Shown here one piece after another: positions 23,970 to 33,065 of a stretch of 64,000 bases of DNA. The position numbers and the translations under genes are program-made. Position 1 is the first letter of the stretch. Every line of letters begins with the position of its first letter. A model generated the notes under the pieces. The model was not told where the DNA came from, did no database searches, and saw nothing but the letters and a program-made list of their open reading frames with translations. The DNA is from Clavibacter michiganensis (GTDB taxonomy: Bacteria; Actinomycetota; Actinomycetes; Actinomycetales; Microbacteriaceae): positions 248,001 through 312,000 of the forward strand of contig NZ_MDJZ01000016.1 in NCBI RefSeq assembly GCF_002151125.1. The letters run 5' to 3'.

Positions 23970-25094
23970 CTACCGCAGCGTCCGCAGGAACGCGCGGATG
24001 TCGTCGGCCAGCAGGTCCGGCTCCTCGTGCGGCGCGAAGTGCCCGCCGCGCGGCATGGTCGTGTACCGCACCACGTCGTAGGTGCGCTCGGCCCAGCTCC
24101 TCGGCGGGTGCACCAGGTCGTGCGGGAAGACGGCGACCGCGGTCGGCACCCGCACGCGCGAAACCGGTGCGGTGCGCCCGGAGCCGTACGCGAAGTACGG
24201 GCGGAACGAGGTGCCGATGGATCCCGTGAACCAGTAGAGGGACGCGAGCGTCAGCAGGTGGTCGTCGCTGAAGACGCGGGACACGTCGCCGCCGCAGTCG
24301 CTCCAGGCGCGGTGCTTCTCGAGGATCCACGACAGCAGGCCCACGGGCGAGTCCTGCAGCGCGGGCGCGAGCGTGAGCGGACGCGTCTGCTGCTGGTGCT
24401 CGTACGCGCCCTCCGCGGCCTCCCATGCGCGCACTTCCTCCTGGTACTCGCGCTCCTCGTCGCTGAGCGTCGCCTCGTCGAGGTCGTGCGGTGCGTGGAC
24501 CGCCATCAGGTGGATCCCCGCGACCGCCTCCGGGTGCGCCTCCGCCAGCCGCGACGTGATCCCCGCGCCGAGGTCGCCGCCGTGCGCCGCGTACCGCGCG
24601 AAGCCCAGCTCCGCCGTCATCAGCCGGTGCCAGAGCTCGTGCGTCGGCTCGTCGATCCGCGGCCGCGGCGGCGAGAACGGGAAGCCGGGGAGCGCCGGGA
24701 CGATCACGGTGACCGCGTCGGCCGGATCCCCGCCGAAGCGCGACGGCGACGACAGCCGCTCCGCGAGCGGCACCAGCTCGAGCGCGGAGCTCGGCCAGCC
24801 GTTGGTGAGGATCACCGGGAGCCCGCCAGCCTGCTCCGCCTCGAAGCGGAGGTAGGAGACGGGCGTGCCGTCGAGGTCGGCGCTCGCCCACGGCAGCGCC
24901 CGGATATCGCGCTCGCGCGCCCGCCAGTCGAACCCGTCCGCCCAGACCGCGGCGAGGCGGCGGAGCAGGGCCTGGTCCGCGCCGGCCTCCCACGGCTCCA
25001 CCGGCCACGGGGCCGCCCAGCGCGTGCGGCGGATCCGGTCGCGGAGGTCGTCGAGGTCGGCGTCGGTGACGTGCATGGGGAACGGGTGGGTCAT
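23970..25094 (-). CDS. Epoxide hydrolase-like alpha/beta hydrolase (EHN domain)
   Basis: A 374-residue protein with the N-terminal EHN domain (DADLDDLRDRIRRTRWA...) that marks microsomal-type epoxide hydrolases, then the alpha/beta core. The nucleophile is Asp174 in HGGDLGAGI and the base His is in MPRGGHFAPHEEP. The oxyanion motif, usually HGWP, reads NGWP here (Asn98), a departure from the family. Opening of epoxides from lipids, terpenes or xenobiotics is the likely reaction. Upstream lies an AT-rich segment with a CTTTAG/CTAAAG dyad that may be a promoter or operator. Confidence 0.83.
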   Translation of the reverse strand: MTHPFPMHVTDADLDDLRDRIRRTRWAAPWPVEPWEAGADQALLRRLAAVWADGFDWRARERDIRALPWASADLDGTPVSYLRFEAEQAGGLPVILTNGWPSSALELVPLAERLSSPSRFGGDPADAVTVIVPALPGFPFSPPRPRIDEPTHELWHRLMTAELGFARYAAHGGDLGAGITSRLAEAHPEAVAGIHLMAVHAPHDLDEATLSDEEREYQEEVRAWEAAEGAYEHQQQTRPLTLAPALQDSPVGLLSWILEKHRAWSDCGGDVSRVFSDDHLLTLASLYWFTGSIGTSFRPYFAYGSGRTAPVSRVRVPTAVAVFPHDLVHPPRSWAERTYDVVRYTTMPRGGHFAPHEEPDLLADDIRAFLRTLR

Positions 25095-25129
25095 GGTCGG
25101 TCCTCGTTTGCGGGTAGGCGAATTTCTAG

Positions 25130-25160
25130 CTTTAGTGCGCTTTATCCGATGGTCCTAAAG
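25130..25160. promoter_or_regulatory. AT-rich dyad upstream of the epoxide hydrolase-like gene
   Basis: CTTTAG at 25130-25135 and CTAAAG at 25155-25160 mirror each other within the only AT-rich patch in this gap. The position fits a promoter or operator for the minus-strand hydrolase gene. No matching regulator is identified. Confidence 0.35.
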
Positions 25161-25231
25161 TTCGGCAGCCGTCGATGAGTCGCCGGGTCGAGGCCACGGG
25201 CTGCGCGGGTCGTCGCCCGTAACTCTGACGC

Positions 25232-26164
25232 CTAAGCCTCGTCCAGGTGGAAGACGCCCATCTCCACCAGCAGCTCCTGGCAGCGGAGGCGGGCGGGGGA
25301 GAGGTCGTAGGGCATCCGCGTGAGGGCCTGCGCCGCGGTCAGGGATCCGTGCCCCCGGCCGGGACCGGCGCCGGGCTCGTCCTCGCTGCCGTCGGAGTCG
25401 TCGGGGTGCAGCCGCTCCCACTCGTCGAAGAGCGCGTCGTCCTCCTCGTGCTGGCCGGACTCCGTGATGGTCGCGTGCAGCGTGCGCTCGAACGCGAACC
25501 GCTCGGCGGCGGCCTCGGCGACGCGGGGGTCGTCCACCGCGACCGTGTCGTCGAGCGCCTCCTCGGCGGCATCGACCCGGTCGGCCTGCGCACGGAGCTC
25601 CGGGTGGGTGGCGAGCGCGACGGCCCGCGAGGCGTGCACGGCGGCGCCGAGCGGGCCGAGCATGCGCTCCATCACGAGGAGGGCGTCGAGGTCGGCCGGC
25701 CGCACGGATCCCGCGGGCAGGTCGTCGAGCCGACGTGCGACGAAGTCGGAGAGGAGCCCGAGCCGGCTGCCGCGGGCGCGCATGCGCTGCACGGCGGTGC
25801 GCTGCCGACCGATCTCCGCCTCGCGCTCCGCGAGCGAGGCCTCCAGCCGCTCCAGGATCCCGTCCACGTCGGCGTGCCCCTCCGCGTCCGGGCCGCCTGA
25901 CCCGGAGGAGACCTCAGCGGGGCCCGCGCCGGCGAACGCCTCGCGGATGTCGCCGAGCGGGATGCCGGCGTCGGCGGTCCGCAGGATCCACAGCAGCCGC
26001 ATCATGTCGTCGTGCCCGTAGCGCCGACGGTCGTCGGCGCCGCGCTCGGGCTCCGGCAGCAGGCCGACGCGGTGGTAGTGGCGGATCGCCCGCGGGGTGG
26101 TGCCGGCGAACGCGGCGGCGTCGCCGATCTTGACCGAGCGGGGCGGGGTGAGGGACGTGTGCAT
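25232..26164 (-). CDS. MerR family transcriptional regulator with long effector domain
   Basis: A 310-residue regulator. Its N-terminal MerR winged HTH (VKIGDAAAFAGTTPRAIRHYHRVGLLPEPERG) covers residues about 9-75. A coiled-coil region (LEASLAEREAEIGRQRTAVQRMRARG) and a helical, acidic C-terminal domain of about 170 residues without Cys follow, resembling TipA-like or multidrug-sensing MerR proteins. ATG 26164 is chosen over an upstream ATG because GAGGAAGG lies 8 bases before it. Targets are unknown; the gene stands alone, with GACGTCA motifs in front of it. Confidence 0.82.
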   Translation of the reverse strand: MHTSLTPPRSVKIGDAAAFAGTTPRAIRHYHRVGLLPEPERGADDRRRYGHDDMMRLLWILRTADAGIPLGDIREAFAGAGPAEVSSGSGGPDAEGHADVDGILERLEASLAEREAEIGRQRTAVQRMRARGSRLGLLSDFVARRLDDLPAGSVRPADLDALLVMERMLGPLGAAVHASRAVALATHPELRAQADRVDAAEEALDDTVAVDDPRVAEAAAERFAFERTLHATITESGQHEEDDALFDEWERLHPDDSDGSEDEPGAGPGRGHGSLTAAQALTRMPYDLSPARLRCQELLVEMGVFHLDEA

Positions 26165-26181
26165 GGACGGGCCTTCCTCGT

Positions 26182-26222
26182 CGTGACGTGTGATCCCACT
26201 GGACCACATGACGTCACGTCAC
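26182..26222. promoter_or_regulatory. GACGT-rich promoter region of the merR gene
   Basis: A perfect TGACGTCA palindrome at 26209-26216 overlaps a direct copy (ACGTCAC), and TGACGTG lies 25 bases away at 26184. These repeated GACGT half-sites in front of a MerR gene suggest autoregulation. Confidence 0.4.
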
Positions 26223-26237
26223 CTGCAAGCCCTGCGG

Positions 26238-27296
26238 CTACGTCCGCCGCCCCCTCGCCATCACGGCCCGCTGCAGCAGTACGAAGACGAGCAGGATCCC
26301 GCCCGTGATGATCGTCGTCGCCTCGGGCGGGATGCCGCCGTCGCGCGTGATGAGCACGTTCATCAGGCCCAGCACGAGCGCGCCGACGACCGAGCCGAGG
26401 ACGAAGCCGACGCCGCCCGTGAGGAGGGTGCCGCCGATCACGGTCGCGGCGATCGCGTCGAGCTCCCAGCCGATGCCGGTGATGTTCTGCGCGCTGCCGA
26501 GCCGGGCCGTGTAGATCACCGAGGCGAGGCCCGCGAGCGAGCCGCTGATCACGTAGACGGCGAGCTTGGTGCGGCGCACGGGCAGGCCCATGAGCGCGGC
26601 CGACTGCTCGGATCCGCCGGTCGCGTACACGGTGCGGCCGAGGCGCGTGCGGTGCAGCACGAAGAACGCGACGGCCACCACCACGAGCGCGATGAGCACG
26701 CCCGGCGTCGTGACGACGTCGTTCACCTTCGGGCCGTCGACCACCTTCATGTTCGTGGCGAGCGAGCGCAGCGGCGACTCGTCGTCGAGGCGCTCGGGCA
26801 CGGTGCTGAGGATGGAGGCGAGGCCGCGGCCGAGGAACATCATCGCGAGCGTCGCGATGAACGGCTGCACGTCGAAGAACTGGATCAGCACGCCCGAGAC
26901 CACGCCGGAGGCCGTGCCGATGAGGATCATCAGCACCATCACCACCCACGGGTTCCATCCGGCGTTCGCGAGCAGCACGCCGGCGACGCTGCTGACGGCG
27001 ACGATCGCGCCGACGGACAGGTCGATGCCGCCCGTGAGGATCACGAACGTGAGGCCCACCGCGAGCACGATGACGTGCGCGTTGTTGATGAGGAGGTTCG
27101 ACAGCGTCGCGGCCTGCAGGATCCGGCCGTACGCGATCTCGCCGTAGGCCAGCATCGCGAGCAGGATCACCAGGGCGGCGACCGTCGGCAGCGAGTCGAG
27201 GCGGAGGCGCATGCGGCGGCGCGGCGGCCGGGGCGCGGCGCCCGGTCCCGGCGCGGGCGTCGGGGTCAGGGGCGGCTGGATCGTCGTGGCGCTCAT
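26238..27296 (-). CDS. ABC sugar importer permease (YjfF-like)
   Basis: A 352-residue permease of the BPD_transp_2 family (ribose/galactofuranose type) with about ten helices. The signature LTGGIDLSVGAIVAVSSVAG lies near residue 100, and IAATVIGGTLLTGGVGFVLGSVVGAL near residue 280. A basic, Pro-rich N-terminal tail of about 35 residues precedes the first helix. It closely resembles YjfF, one of the two permeases of E. coli's galactofuranose importer YtfQRT-YjfF. ATG 27296 overlaps the stop of the partner permease gene as ATGA. Confidence 0.87.
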   Translation of the reverse strand: MSATTIQPPLTPTPAPGPGAAPRPPRRRMRLRLDSLPTVAALVILLAMLAYGEIAYGRILQAATLSNLLINNAHVIVLAVGLTFVILTGGIDLSVGAIVAVSSVAGVLLANAGWNPWVVMVLMILIGTASGVVSGVLIQFFDVQPFIATLAMMFLGRGLASILSTVPERLDDESPLRSLATNMKVVDGPKVNDVVTTPGVLIALVVVAVAFFVLHRTRLGRTVYATGGSEQSAALMGLPVRRTKLAVYVISGSLAGLASVIYTARLGSAQNITGIGWELDAIAATVIGGTLLTGGVGFVLGSVVGALVLGLMNVLITRDGGIPPEATTIITGGILLVFVLLQRAVMARGRRT

Positions 27297-28384
27297 GCGG
27301 GCACGGCCTCCTTCTCGGTCGGCACGGGGGCGGGCGCCGGCGGCCGGCGCCTCGTGAACAGCGCGCGGACGCGCCGGGACTGCAGGAGCACGATCGCGAC
27401 GATCACGATCGCCTTGAAGGCGGGCGTGGCCGAGGAGGAGATGCCGAGGAACACGACGGTCTTGTCGAGGGTCGCGATGAGGAGCGCGCCGACGGCGGCC
27501 CCGAGCAGGTGGAACTTGCCGCCCGCGAGCGACGTGCCGCCGATGACGACCGCGAGGATCGCGTCGAGCTCCAGCTGGTAGCCGGTGCGGGAGACGTCGA
27601 CGGTCATGACGCTGGCGGTGGCGAAGATCCCGGCGACGCCCGCGAGCAGGCCGCTCGCGATGTACGCGGTGAACAGGAGCGCGCGGCGGTCGAGGCCCGC
27701 GAGGCGCGCGGCCTGCGGATCCATGCCGATCGCCTCGATCATGAGCCCGAGGGCGCTGCGCCGCACGAGCACGGCCACGCCGATCGTGATCAGCACGGCC
27801 AGCAGGAACACCACCGGCAGCCCCACGAGGTAGCCGTTCGCGACCCAGCGGAACGGCTCGTTCGAGGCCGCCGTGTTCTGGCCCGCGGTGATGACCTTCG
27901 CGAGGCCGCGGCCGGCGAGCATGATCACGAGCGTGCTGATGAAGGGCTGCAGCCCCACGACCGAGACGAGCATGCCGTTCACCGCGCCGAGGATCCCGGC
28001 GATGAGGAGCGCGAGGCCCATCGCGCCGAGCGCGACGCCGAGCGAGTCGGATCCGGCCGCCTTCAGGAACTCCATGGACACGGCGCCGGCGACCACCATG
28101 ATCGACCCGACGCTGAGGTCGATGCCGCCCGTGGCGACCACGAGGCACATGCCGACCGCGATCATCAGCACGGGCGCGGCGGCCCGGAGGATGTCGACGA
28201 GGTTGCCGACGAGGTTCCCCGTGTCCGGGTTCACCGAGAGCGCGAGGTAGCCGGGGTCCTTGGCCACGTTGATCGCCAGCAGCAGGACGATCGCGACCGT
28301 GCCCCAGAACCAGGGCCGGTGCAGCACGTCGCCGAGGCCGCGCGCGCGGGGTCGCCGCCGGGCGGTGGTCGTCGGGTCGCTCAT
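27293..28384 (-). CDS. ABC sugar importer permease (YtfT-like)
   Basis: A 363-residue permease of the same family as its neighbour, with the hallmark VATGGIDLSVGSIMVVAGAVSM and LAVVIGGTSLAGGKFHLLGAAVGAL. The sequence GRGLAKVITAGQNTAASNEPFRW matches YtfT-type permeases. Two different permeases probably form a heterodimer, as in the galactofuranose system. The ATG start overlaps the ATPase stop as ATGA. Confidence 0.87.
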   Translation of the reverse strand: MSDPTTTARRRPRARGLGDVLHRPWFWGTVAIVLLLAINVAKDPGYLALSVNPDTGNLVGNLVDILRAAAPVLMIAVGMCLVVATGGIDLSVGSIMVVAGAVSMEFLKAAGSDSLGVALGAMGLALLIAGILGAVNGMLVSVVGLQPFISTLVIMLAGRGLAKVITAGQNTAASNEPFRWVANGYLVGLPVVFLLAVLITIGVAVLVRRSALGLMIEAIGMDPQAARLAGLDRRALLFTAYIASGLLAGVAGIFATASVMTVDVSRTGYQLELDAILAVVIGGTSLAGGKFHLLGAAVGALLIATLDKTVVFLGISSSATPAFKAIVIVAIVLLQSRRVRALFTRRRPPAPAPVPTEKEAVPA

Positions 28385-29955
28385 CGGGTGGCCTCCTCGG
28401 GCGCGGTGTCGGGCACGGTCTCGAGCGCGATGTCCGAGGCGCCCTCCTCCGCGATGGCCGCGACGATCGACTGGGCCGTCACGTCGGGGCCGGCCTCGAG
28501 CTCGGCGATCTTGCGGTGGTCCTTCAGCACGAGGATCCGGTCGCTGAGGCGCACCACCTCCTCGAGCTCCGAGGAGATGAACACGACGGCGACGCCCGTG
28601 TCGGCGAGGGCGGCGACCTGCTCCTGGATCTCGGCCTTCGCGCCCACGTCGATCCCGCGGGTCGGCTCGTCGAGGATCAGCAGCTCCGGCTCGGTCGCCA
28701 GCCACCGGCCGAGCAGCACCTTCTGCTGGTTGCCGCCGGACAGGTTCCGGATGGGCCGGTCGGGATCCGCGGGCCGCACGTTGAGCTCGGTGAGGTACTT
28801 GGCGACGATCCGGTCCTTCTCCCTGCGCGGCAGCGGCCGGGCCCAGCCGCGCTTCGCCTGCACGGCGAGCACGAGGTTCTCCCGCACGCTGAGGTCGCGG
28901 ATGATCCCCTCGTCGCGCCGGTTCTCGCTGGAGAACGCGATGCGGTGCTTGAGCGCCTTGGCGGGGGAGGAGATGGCGACGGAGCGTCCGTCCATGGTCA
29001 CGGATCCGGTGTCGGGCCGGTCGACGCCGTAGAGGAGGCGCGCAAGCTCGGTGCGGCCGGATCCGAGCAGCCCGGCGAGCCCCACGACCTCGCCGCGGCG
29101 GAGCTCCACGTCGGTCGCGTCGAGCGAGCCCTTCCGCCCGATCCCCGTGGCCCGGTAGACGGGCTCGCCCGCGGCGACCTGGCGGGAGGCGCGCTCGCGG
29201 TCGAGGGAGCGGAGGCTCTGCAGGTCCTTGCCGATCATCAGGGCGATGAGGCCGGCCCGGTCGATCTCGCGGGTGAGGTGCTCGCCCACGAGCTTCCCGT
29301 TGCGGAGCACGGTGAGCCGGTCGCTGATCGCGAACACCTGGTCGAGGAAGTGGGAGACGAAGAGGATGGCGACGCCCTCGTCGCGGAGGCGCCGCATCAC
29401 GCGGAAGAGGCCCTCGACCTCGTCGGCGTCGAGGCTGGAGGTCGGCTCGTCGAGGATCAGCACGCGGGCGTCGACGACGGTGGCGCGGCTGATGGCGACG
29501 AGCTGCTGCAGCGCGAGGCTGAGCGCGGAGAGCGGGGTGCGCGGATCCAGGTGGCCGAGCCCCACGCGCGCCAGCACCTCGGAGGCGGCCGCGTGCGTGC
29601 CCTTCCAGTCGATGCCGAACCGGCCCCGCCTCTCGTGGCCGAGCATGACGTTCTCGCCGATCGTGAGGTTCCCGCAGAGGTTGACCTCCTGGTAGACCGT
29701 GGAGATCCCGGCGGCCTGCGCGTCGGCCGTTCCGGAGAGGCGGCGCTCGGTGCCGCCCACCAGGACGCGGCCGGAGTCGATCCCGTAGACGCCCGTGAGC
29801 GCCTTGATCAGCGTCGACTTCCCGGCGCCGTTCTCGCCCATGAGCGTGTGGACCTCGCCGGGGAAGAGGCGGAGGTCGACCCCGTCGAGCGCCTTGACGC
29901 CGGGGAAGGAGATGGTGATGCCCTGCATCTCGACGATCGGGCTGGATGCCTGCAT
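28381..29955 (-). CDS. ABC sugar importer ATPase, tandem domains (YtfR-like)
   Basis: A 524-residue ATPase with two nucleotide-binding domains, as in RbsA/MglA/YtfR. The first has Walker A GENGAGKST (residues 40-48), signature LSALSLALQQLVAISRA and Walker B VLILDEPTSSLD. The second has the usual degenerate Walker A (LAGLLGSGRTELARLL) and a full LSGGNQQKVLLGRWLA with LLILDEPTRGID. It follows the binding-protein gene by about 97 bases and is coupled to both permeases. Import of a hexofuranose or pentose is expected. Confidence 0.92.
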   Translation of the reverse strand: MQASSPIVEMQGITISFPGVKALDGVDLRLFPGEVHTLMGENGAGKSTLIKALTGVYGIDSGRVLVGGTERRLSGTADAQAAGISTVYQEVNLCGNLTIGENVMLGHERRGRFGIDWKGTHAAASEVLARVGLGHLDPRTPLSALSLALQQLVAISRATVVDARVLILDEPTSSLDADEVEGLFRVMRRLRDEGVAILFVSHFLDQVFAISDRLTVLRNGKLVGEHLTREIDRAGLIALMIGKDLQSLRSLDRERASRQVAAGEPVYRATGIGRKGSLDATDVELRRGEVVGLAGLLGSGRTELARLLYGVDRPDTGSVTMDGRSVAISSPAKALKHRIAFSSENRRDEGIIRDLSVRENLVLAVQAKRGWARPLPRREKDRIVAKYLTELNVRPADPDRPIRNLSGGNQQKVLLGRWLATEPELLILDEPTRGIDVGAKAEIQEQVAALADTGVAVVFISSELEEVVRLSDRILVLKDHRKIAELEAGPDVTAQSIVAAIAEEGASDIALETVPDTAPEEATR

Positions 29956-30052
29956 GGCGCGTGCTCCGTTCCTGCGCCGGCGTCGTCGCCGGCGGGTGGG
30001 GGAGGCGGGGCGGATGATCCGCCCCGCCTCCCGGTGTGGCCGTGCGGGCGGG

Positions 30053-31057
30053 TCAGAACTTGCGGTCGGGCAGCGCGGTGGCGGCCTTCTCGGCGGAGTC
30101 GAACACGTCCGACGGGACGACGATCGACGATTCGACGCTCTCGCCGTCGAGCAGCTGCTGCACGGCCTCGAGCGCGGTGTCGCCGAACAGCGGGTTGTAC
30201 TCCGCGACGAAGCTGAGCTTGCCGTCGGCCAGCGCCTGGAGCGCGCCCCTGGTGCCGTCGATGGTCGCGATCTTCACGTCCTCGCCGGGCGTGAGGCCCG
30301 CCTCCTCGACGGCCTGGACGGCGCCGAGGCCCATCTCGTCGTTCTGCGCGAAGACCATCTGCACGTCGTTCGCGTTGGACTTGAGCACGGTCTCGAAGAC
30401 GCTCTTCGCCTCCTCGGTCGACCAGTTGGCGGTCTGCGCGCCGACCTCCTCGAAGGAGCTCTCGGCGCCGATGACCTCGTCCCAGCCCTCGTTGCGCTCG
30501 TTGACGACCGAGACGCCCGCGGGGCCCTCGAGGGTGAAGTACTTGCCGCCCTCGGGGAGCGCGGTCTTCGCCCACTCGGCGACGGATCCGCTCACGGCGA
30601 TGTTGTCGGGGGCGATGCGGGTCGCGTAGAGCGAGTCGTCGTCGGGCTCGATGCCGCGGTCGATGAGGACCACGGGGATCTCGGCCTCCTTGGCGCGCTC
30701 GAGCGAGTCCTCCCAGCCGGATCCCTCGGTGGCCGAGAGCAGGATCACGTCGACGCCCTCGTCGACGAACGACGTGAACGCGTCGATCTGCGACTTCTGG
30801 TCGTTGTTGGTGGCGGGCGCGTACTTGAGGTCGAACCCGGCCTCCTCCGTGAAGGTGTCCTGGATGTCCTTCTCGTTGGCCTGGCGCCAGGCGCCCTCGG
30901 GGCCGACCGCGACGAAGCCGACGGTGGCCGTGTCGCCGCCGCTGTCGGCGGCGCCGCCCGCCGTGGATCCGGTGCCGGAGTTGCTGTTGCAGGCCGTGAG
31001 GCCGAGGGCGATGACCCCGGCCGCGGCGATGGTGGCGATGCGCCTCTTCGTGGACAT
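30053..31057 (-). CDS. ABC sugar importer substrate-binding lipoprotein (YtfQ-like)
   Basis: A 334-residue periplasmic-binding-type lipoprotein of the ribose/galactofuranose class. The signal peptide ends in GLTAC (lipobox), then a Ser/Gly/Thr linker leads into TVGFVAVGPEGAWRQANEKDIQDTF. Other family features are VILLSATEGSGWEDSL, VVLIDRG and VFAQNDEMGLGAVQAVEEAG. The close match to YtfQ (VGSESGWR-type start, RGIEPDD) supports a furanose-type sugar. It heads the importer operon and is preceded by two LacI-type operators. Confidence 0.9.
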   Translation of the reverse strand: MSTKRRIATIAAAGVIALGLTACNSNSGTGSTAGGAADSGGDTATVGFVAVGPEGAWRQANEKDIQDTFTEEAGFDLKYAPATNNDQKSQIDAFTSFVDEGVDVILLSATEGSGWEDSLERAKEAEIPVVLIDRGIEPDDDSLYATRIAPDNIAVSGSVAEWAKTALPEGGKYFTLEGPAGVSVVNERNEGWDEVIGAESSFEEVGAQTANWSTEEAKSVFETVLKSNANDVQMVFAQNDEMGLGAVQAVEEAGLTPGEDVKIATIDGTRGALQALADGKLSFVAEYNPLFGDTALEAVQQLLDGESVESSIVVPSDVFDSAEKAATALPDRKF

Positions 31058-31155
31058 GTATCTCCTCCTTGAGATGTCGGGACGTCGGCGTCCCGTTCCG
31101 ACCCGCGGGGGCCGGCCGTGCTGCGGTTGCGCGGGGTGCTGCCGCGTGGTGGGGA

Positions 31156-31169
31156 TGTTACCGGTAACA
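31156..31169. promoter_or_regulatory. LacI-type operator 1
   Basis: TGTTACCGGTAACA is a perfect 14-bp palindrome with the central CG typical of LacI-family sites. It lies 99 bases upstream of the binding-protein start, inside its promoter region. Confidence 0.85.
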
Positions 31170-31190
31170 CTTCGGCACGCACAAGGGGAC

Positions 31191-31204
31191 TGTTACCGCG
31201 AACA
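31191..31204. promoter_or_regulatory. LacI-type operator 2
   Basis: TGTTACCGCGAACA matches operator 1 at 12 of 14 positions and lies exactly 35 bp from it, on the same DNA face to within half a turn. A pair like this suggests cooperative or looped binding by the LacI regulator encoded at 33066. Confidence 0.75.
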
Positions 31205-31237
31205 TCCGCGCCGGTCCCGGGACAGCGTCGCGGATGG

Positions 31238-32941
31238 TCAGCCGCGCCGGGACGGCTCCCGCGGGAGGGGCGCGGGCGGCGTCGCGGGCATCCCGGGAAG
31301 CGTCGGCAGCGGGAAGTCCTCCTCGTCCTCATCGTCGGCGGGCGCGGCGATCAGCTCGACGATCGTGTCGACCGTCACGCCCGGGCCGTTGCTCAGCTCG
31401 CCGATCTTCTCCCGGTCCTTGAGCACCACGATCCGGTCGCTCACGCGCACAAGCTCGTCGAACGCGCTGGAGATGAAGACGACCGCCACGCCCTCGAGCG
31501 CGAGCTGCGCGATGTGCGCCTGGATGTCGACCTTCGCGCGGATGTCGACGCCGCGGGTCGGCTCGTCGAGGATCAGCACGCGCGGCCGGATCGCCAGCCA
31601 GCGCGCGAGCAGCACCTTCTGCTGGTTGCCGCCGGAGAGCTGGCCGGCGGGTGCCGAGGGGTCGGCGGGCGTGATGCCGAAGTGCTCGATGTGCCGCTCG
31701 ACGAGGTCCTCGCGCTCGGCCTTGCCGAGCGGGTGCGCCCAGCCGCGCAGCGCCTGCAGCGCGAGCACGATGTTCTCCCGCACGCTCAGCTCGCCGATGA
31801 GGCCCTCGGCGCCGCGGTCCTCCGCGGAGAGCGCCACGCGGTTCCGGAGCGCGTCGGACGGTCGGTCGATCACGACGTCGCGCCCGCCGAGCGTCACCAC
31901 GCCGCCGTCGGCCCGGTCGGCGCCCGCGAGCAGGCGCGCGAGCTCGGTGCGGCCGGATCCGCGGAGCCCCGCGATGCCCACCACCTCGCCCGGGTGCAGC
32001 TCCAGGTCCACCGGCCGCAGCATCCCCCGGCGGCCCACCCCGGCCGCGCGATAGAGCGGCGGTCCGACCGGATCCACGCGATGCGCCCGCCGCTCGGACC
32101 CGATGCGCTTGAGGTGCGCCACGTCCCGGCCGATCATGCGCGCGACGAGCTCCGCGCGGTCGAGCTCGTGGGGTAGGTGGTCGCCCTCCTTCACGCCGCC
32201 GCGGAGGATGGTCATCCGGTCGCTGAGGGCCAGCACCTGCTCGAGGAAGTGGGAGACGAACAGGATCGCGACGCCCTGGTCGCGGAGGCGGCGGATCACC
32301 TGGAAGAGCCGCGCCACGTCGTCGGCGTCGAGGCTCGACGTGGGCTCGTCGAGCACGAGCACGCGCGGCCGGTCGACCATGGCGCGCGCGATGGAGACGA
32401 GCTGGCGGCTGGCGGGGGAGAGGTCGGCGAGGCGGTCGCGGGGGTCGAGGTCCGCGAGGCCGAGCTCCGCCAGCATCGCCGCGGCGCGCGCGTGGGTGGC
32501 GCGCCAGGAGATGCCGAGGCGGCCGCGCACCTCGTGGCCGAGCATCACGTTCTCGCCGACGCTCAGGTTCTCGACGAGGTGCGACTCCTGGAACGCGGCC
32601 TGGATCCCGAGGGCGCGCGCGTCCGCCGGCCCGCCGAGCCGCACGGGCTCGCCGTCGACGAGGATCTCGCCCGCCTCGATGCGGTGCACCCCGAGCAGCG
32701 CCTTGATGAGCGTCGACTTCCCCGCGCCGTTCTCGCCGAGGAGCGCGTGCACCTCGCCCGGGTGCAGGTCGAGGTCGACGCCGTCGAGCGCGACGCCGTT
32801 CGGGAAGGCGACGGTGATGCCGCGCATGCGCACGGTGGGGCCGGCCGGGGCGCCGCCGTGCGCGGAGCGGGCGGGCACGGGCACGGGAGCGGCCCGCGGG
32901 CCGGTCGGGCGGATCGACGTCGATCCCCGTGCGTGACGCAC
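31238..32941 (-). CDS. Second sugar-type ABC ATPase with tandem domains
   Basis: A 567-residue ATPase of the RbsA/YtfR class. An extra disordered N-terminus of about 38 residues (Arg/Pro/Ala-rich) precedes the first domain, whose Walker A GENGAGKST starts at residue 69. The first domain has LADLSPASRQLVSIARA and VLVLDEPTSSLD; the second has LSGGNQQKVLLARWLA and VLILDEPTRGVD. The C-terminus is Asp/Glu- and Pro-rich. GAGGAG 7 bases upstream supports GTG 32941. No permease or binding-protein gene is attached, so it is an orphan or alternative ATPase for the adjacent importer. Confidence 0.88.
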   Translation of the reverse strand: MRHARGSTSIRPTGPRAAPVPVPARSAHGGAPAGPTVRMRGITVAFPNGVALDGVDLDLHPGEVHALLGENGAGKSTLIKALLGVHRIEAGEILVDGEPVRLGGPADARALGIQAAFQESHLVENLSVGENVMLGHEVRGRLGISWRATHARAAAMLAELGLADLDPRDRLADLSPASRQLVSIARAMVDRPRVLVLDEPTSSLDADDVARLFQVIRRLRDQGVAILFVSHFLEQVLALSDRMTILRGGVKEGDHLPHELDRAELVARMIGRDVAHLKRIGSERRAHRVDPVGPPLYRAAGVGRRGMLRPVDLELHPGEVVGIAGLRGSGRTELARLLAGADRADGGVVTLGGRDVVIDRPSDALRNRVALSAEDRGAEGLIGELSVRENIVLALQALRGWAHPLGKAEREDLVERHIEHFGITPADPSAPAGQLSGGNQQKVLLARWLAIRPRVLILDEPTRGVDIRAKVDIQAHIAQLALEGVAVVFISSAFDELVRVSDRIVVLKDREKIGELSNGPGVTVDTIVELIAAPADDEDEEDFPLPTLPGMPATPPAPLPREPSRRG

Positions 32942-33065
32942 CTGGTGCTCCTCGGGTTCCGGGCCGTGGCGGCCGCGTGCCGGGCGGTGCCCGACGTGCT
33001 CGACTGTAGCGGCCGGCAGGCGGGGCGGCGAGGGGTGGCGGCGGCGGATCCCCCGGGTGCCGGAT

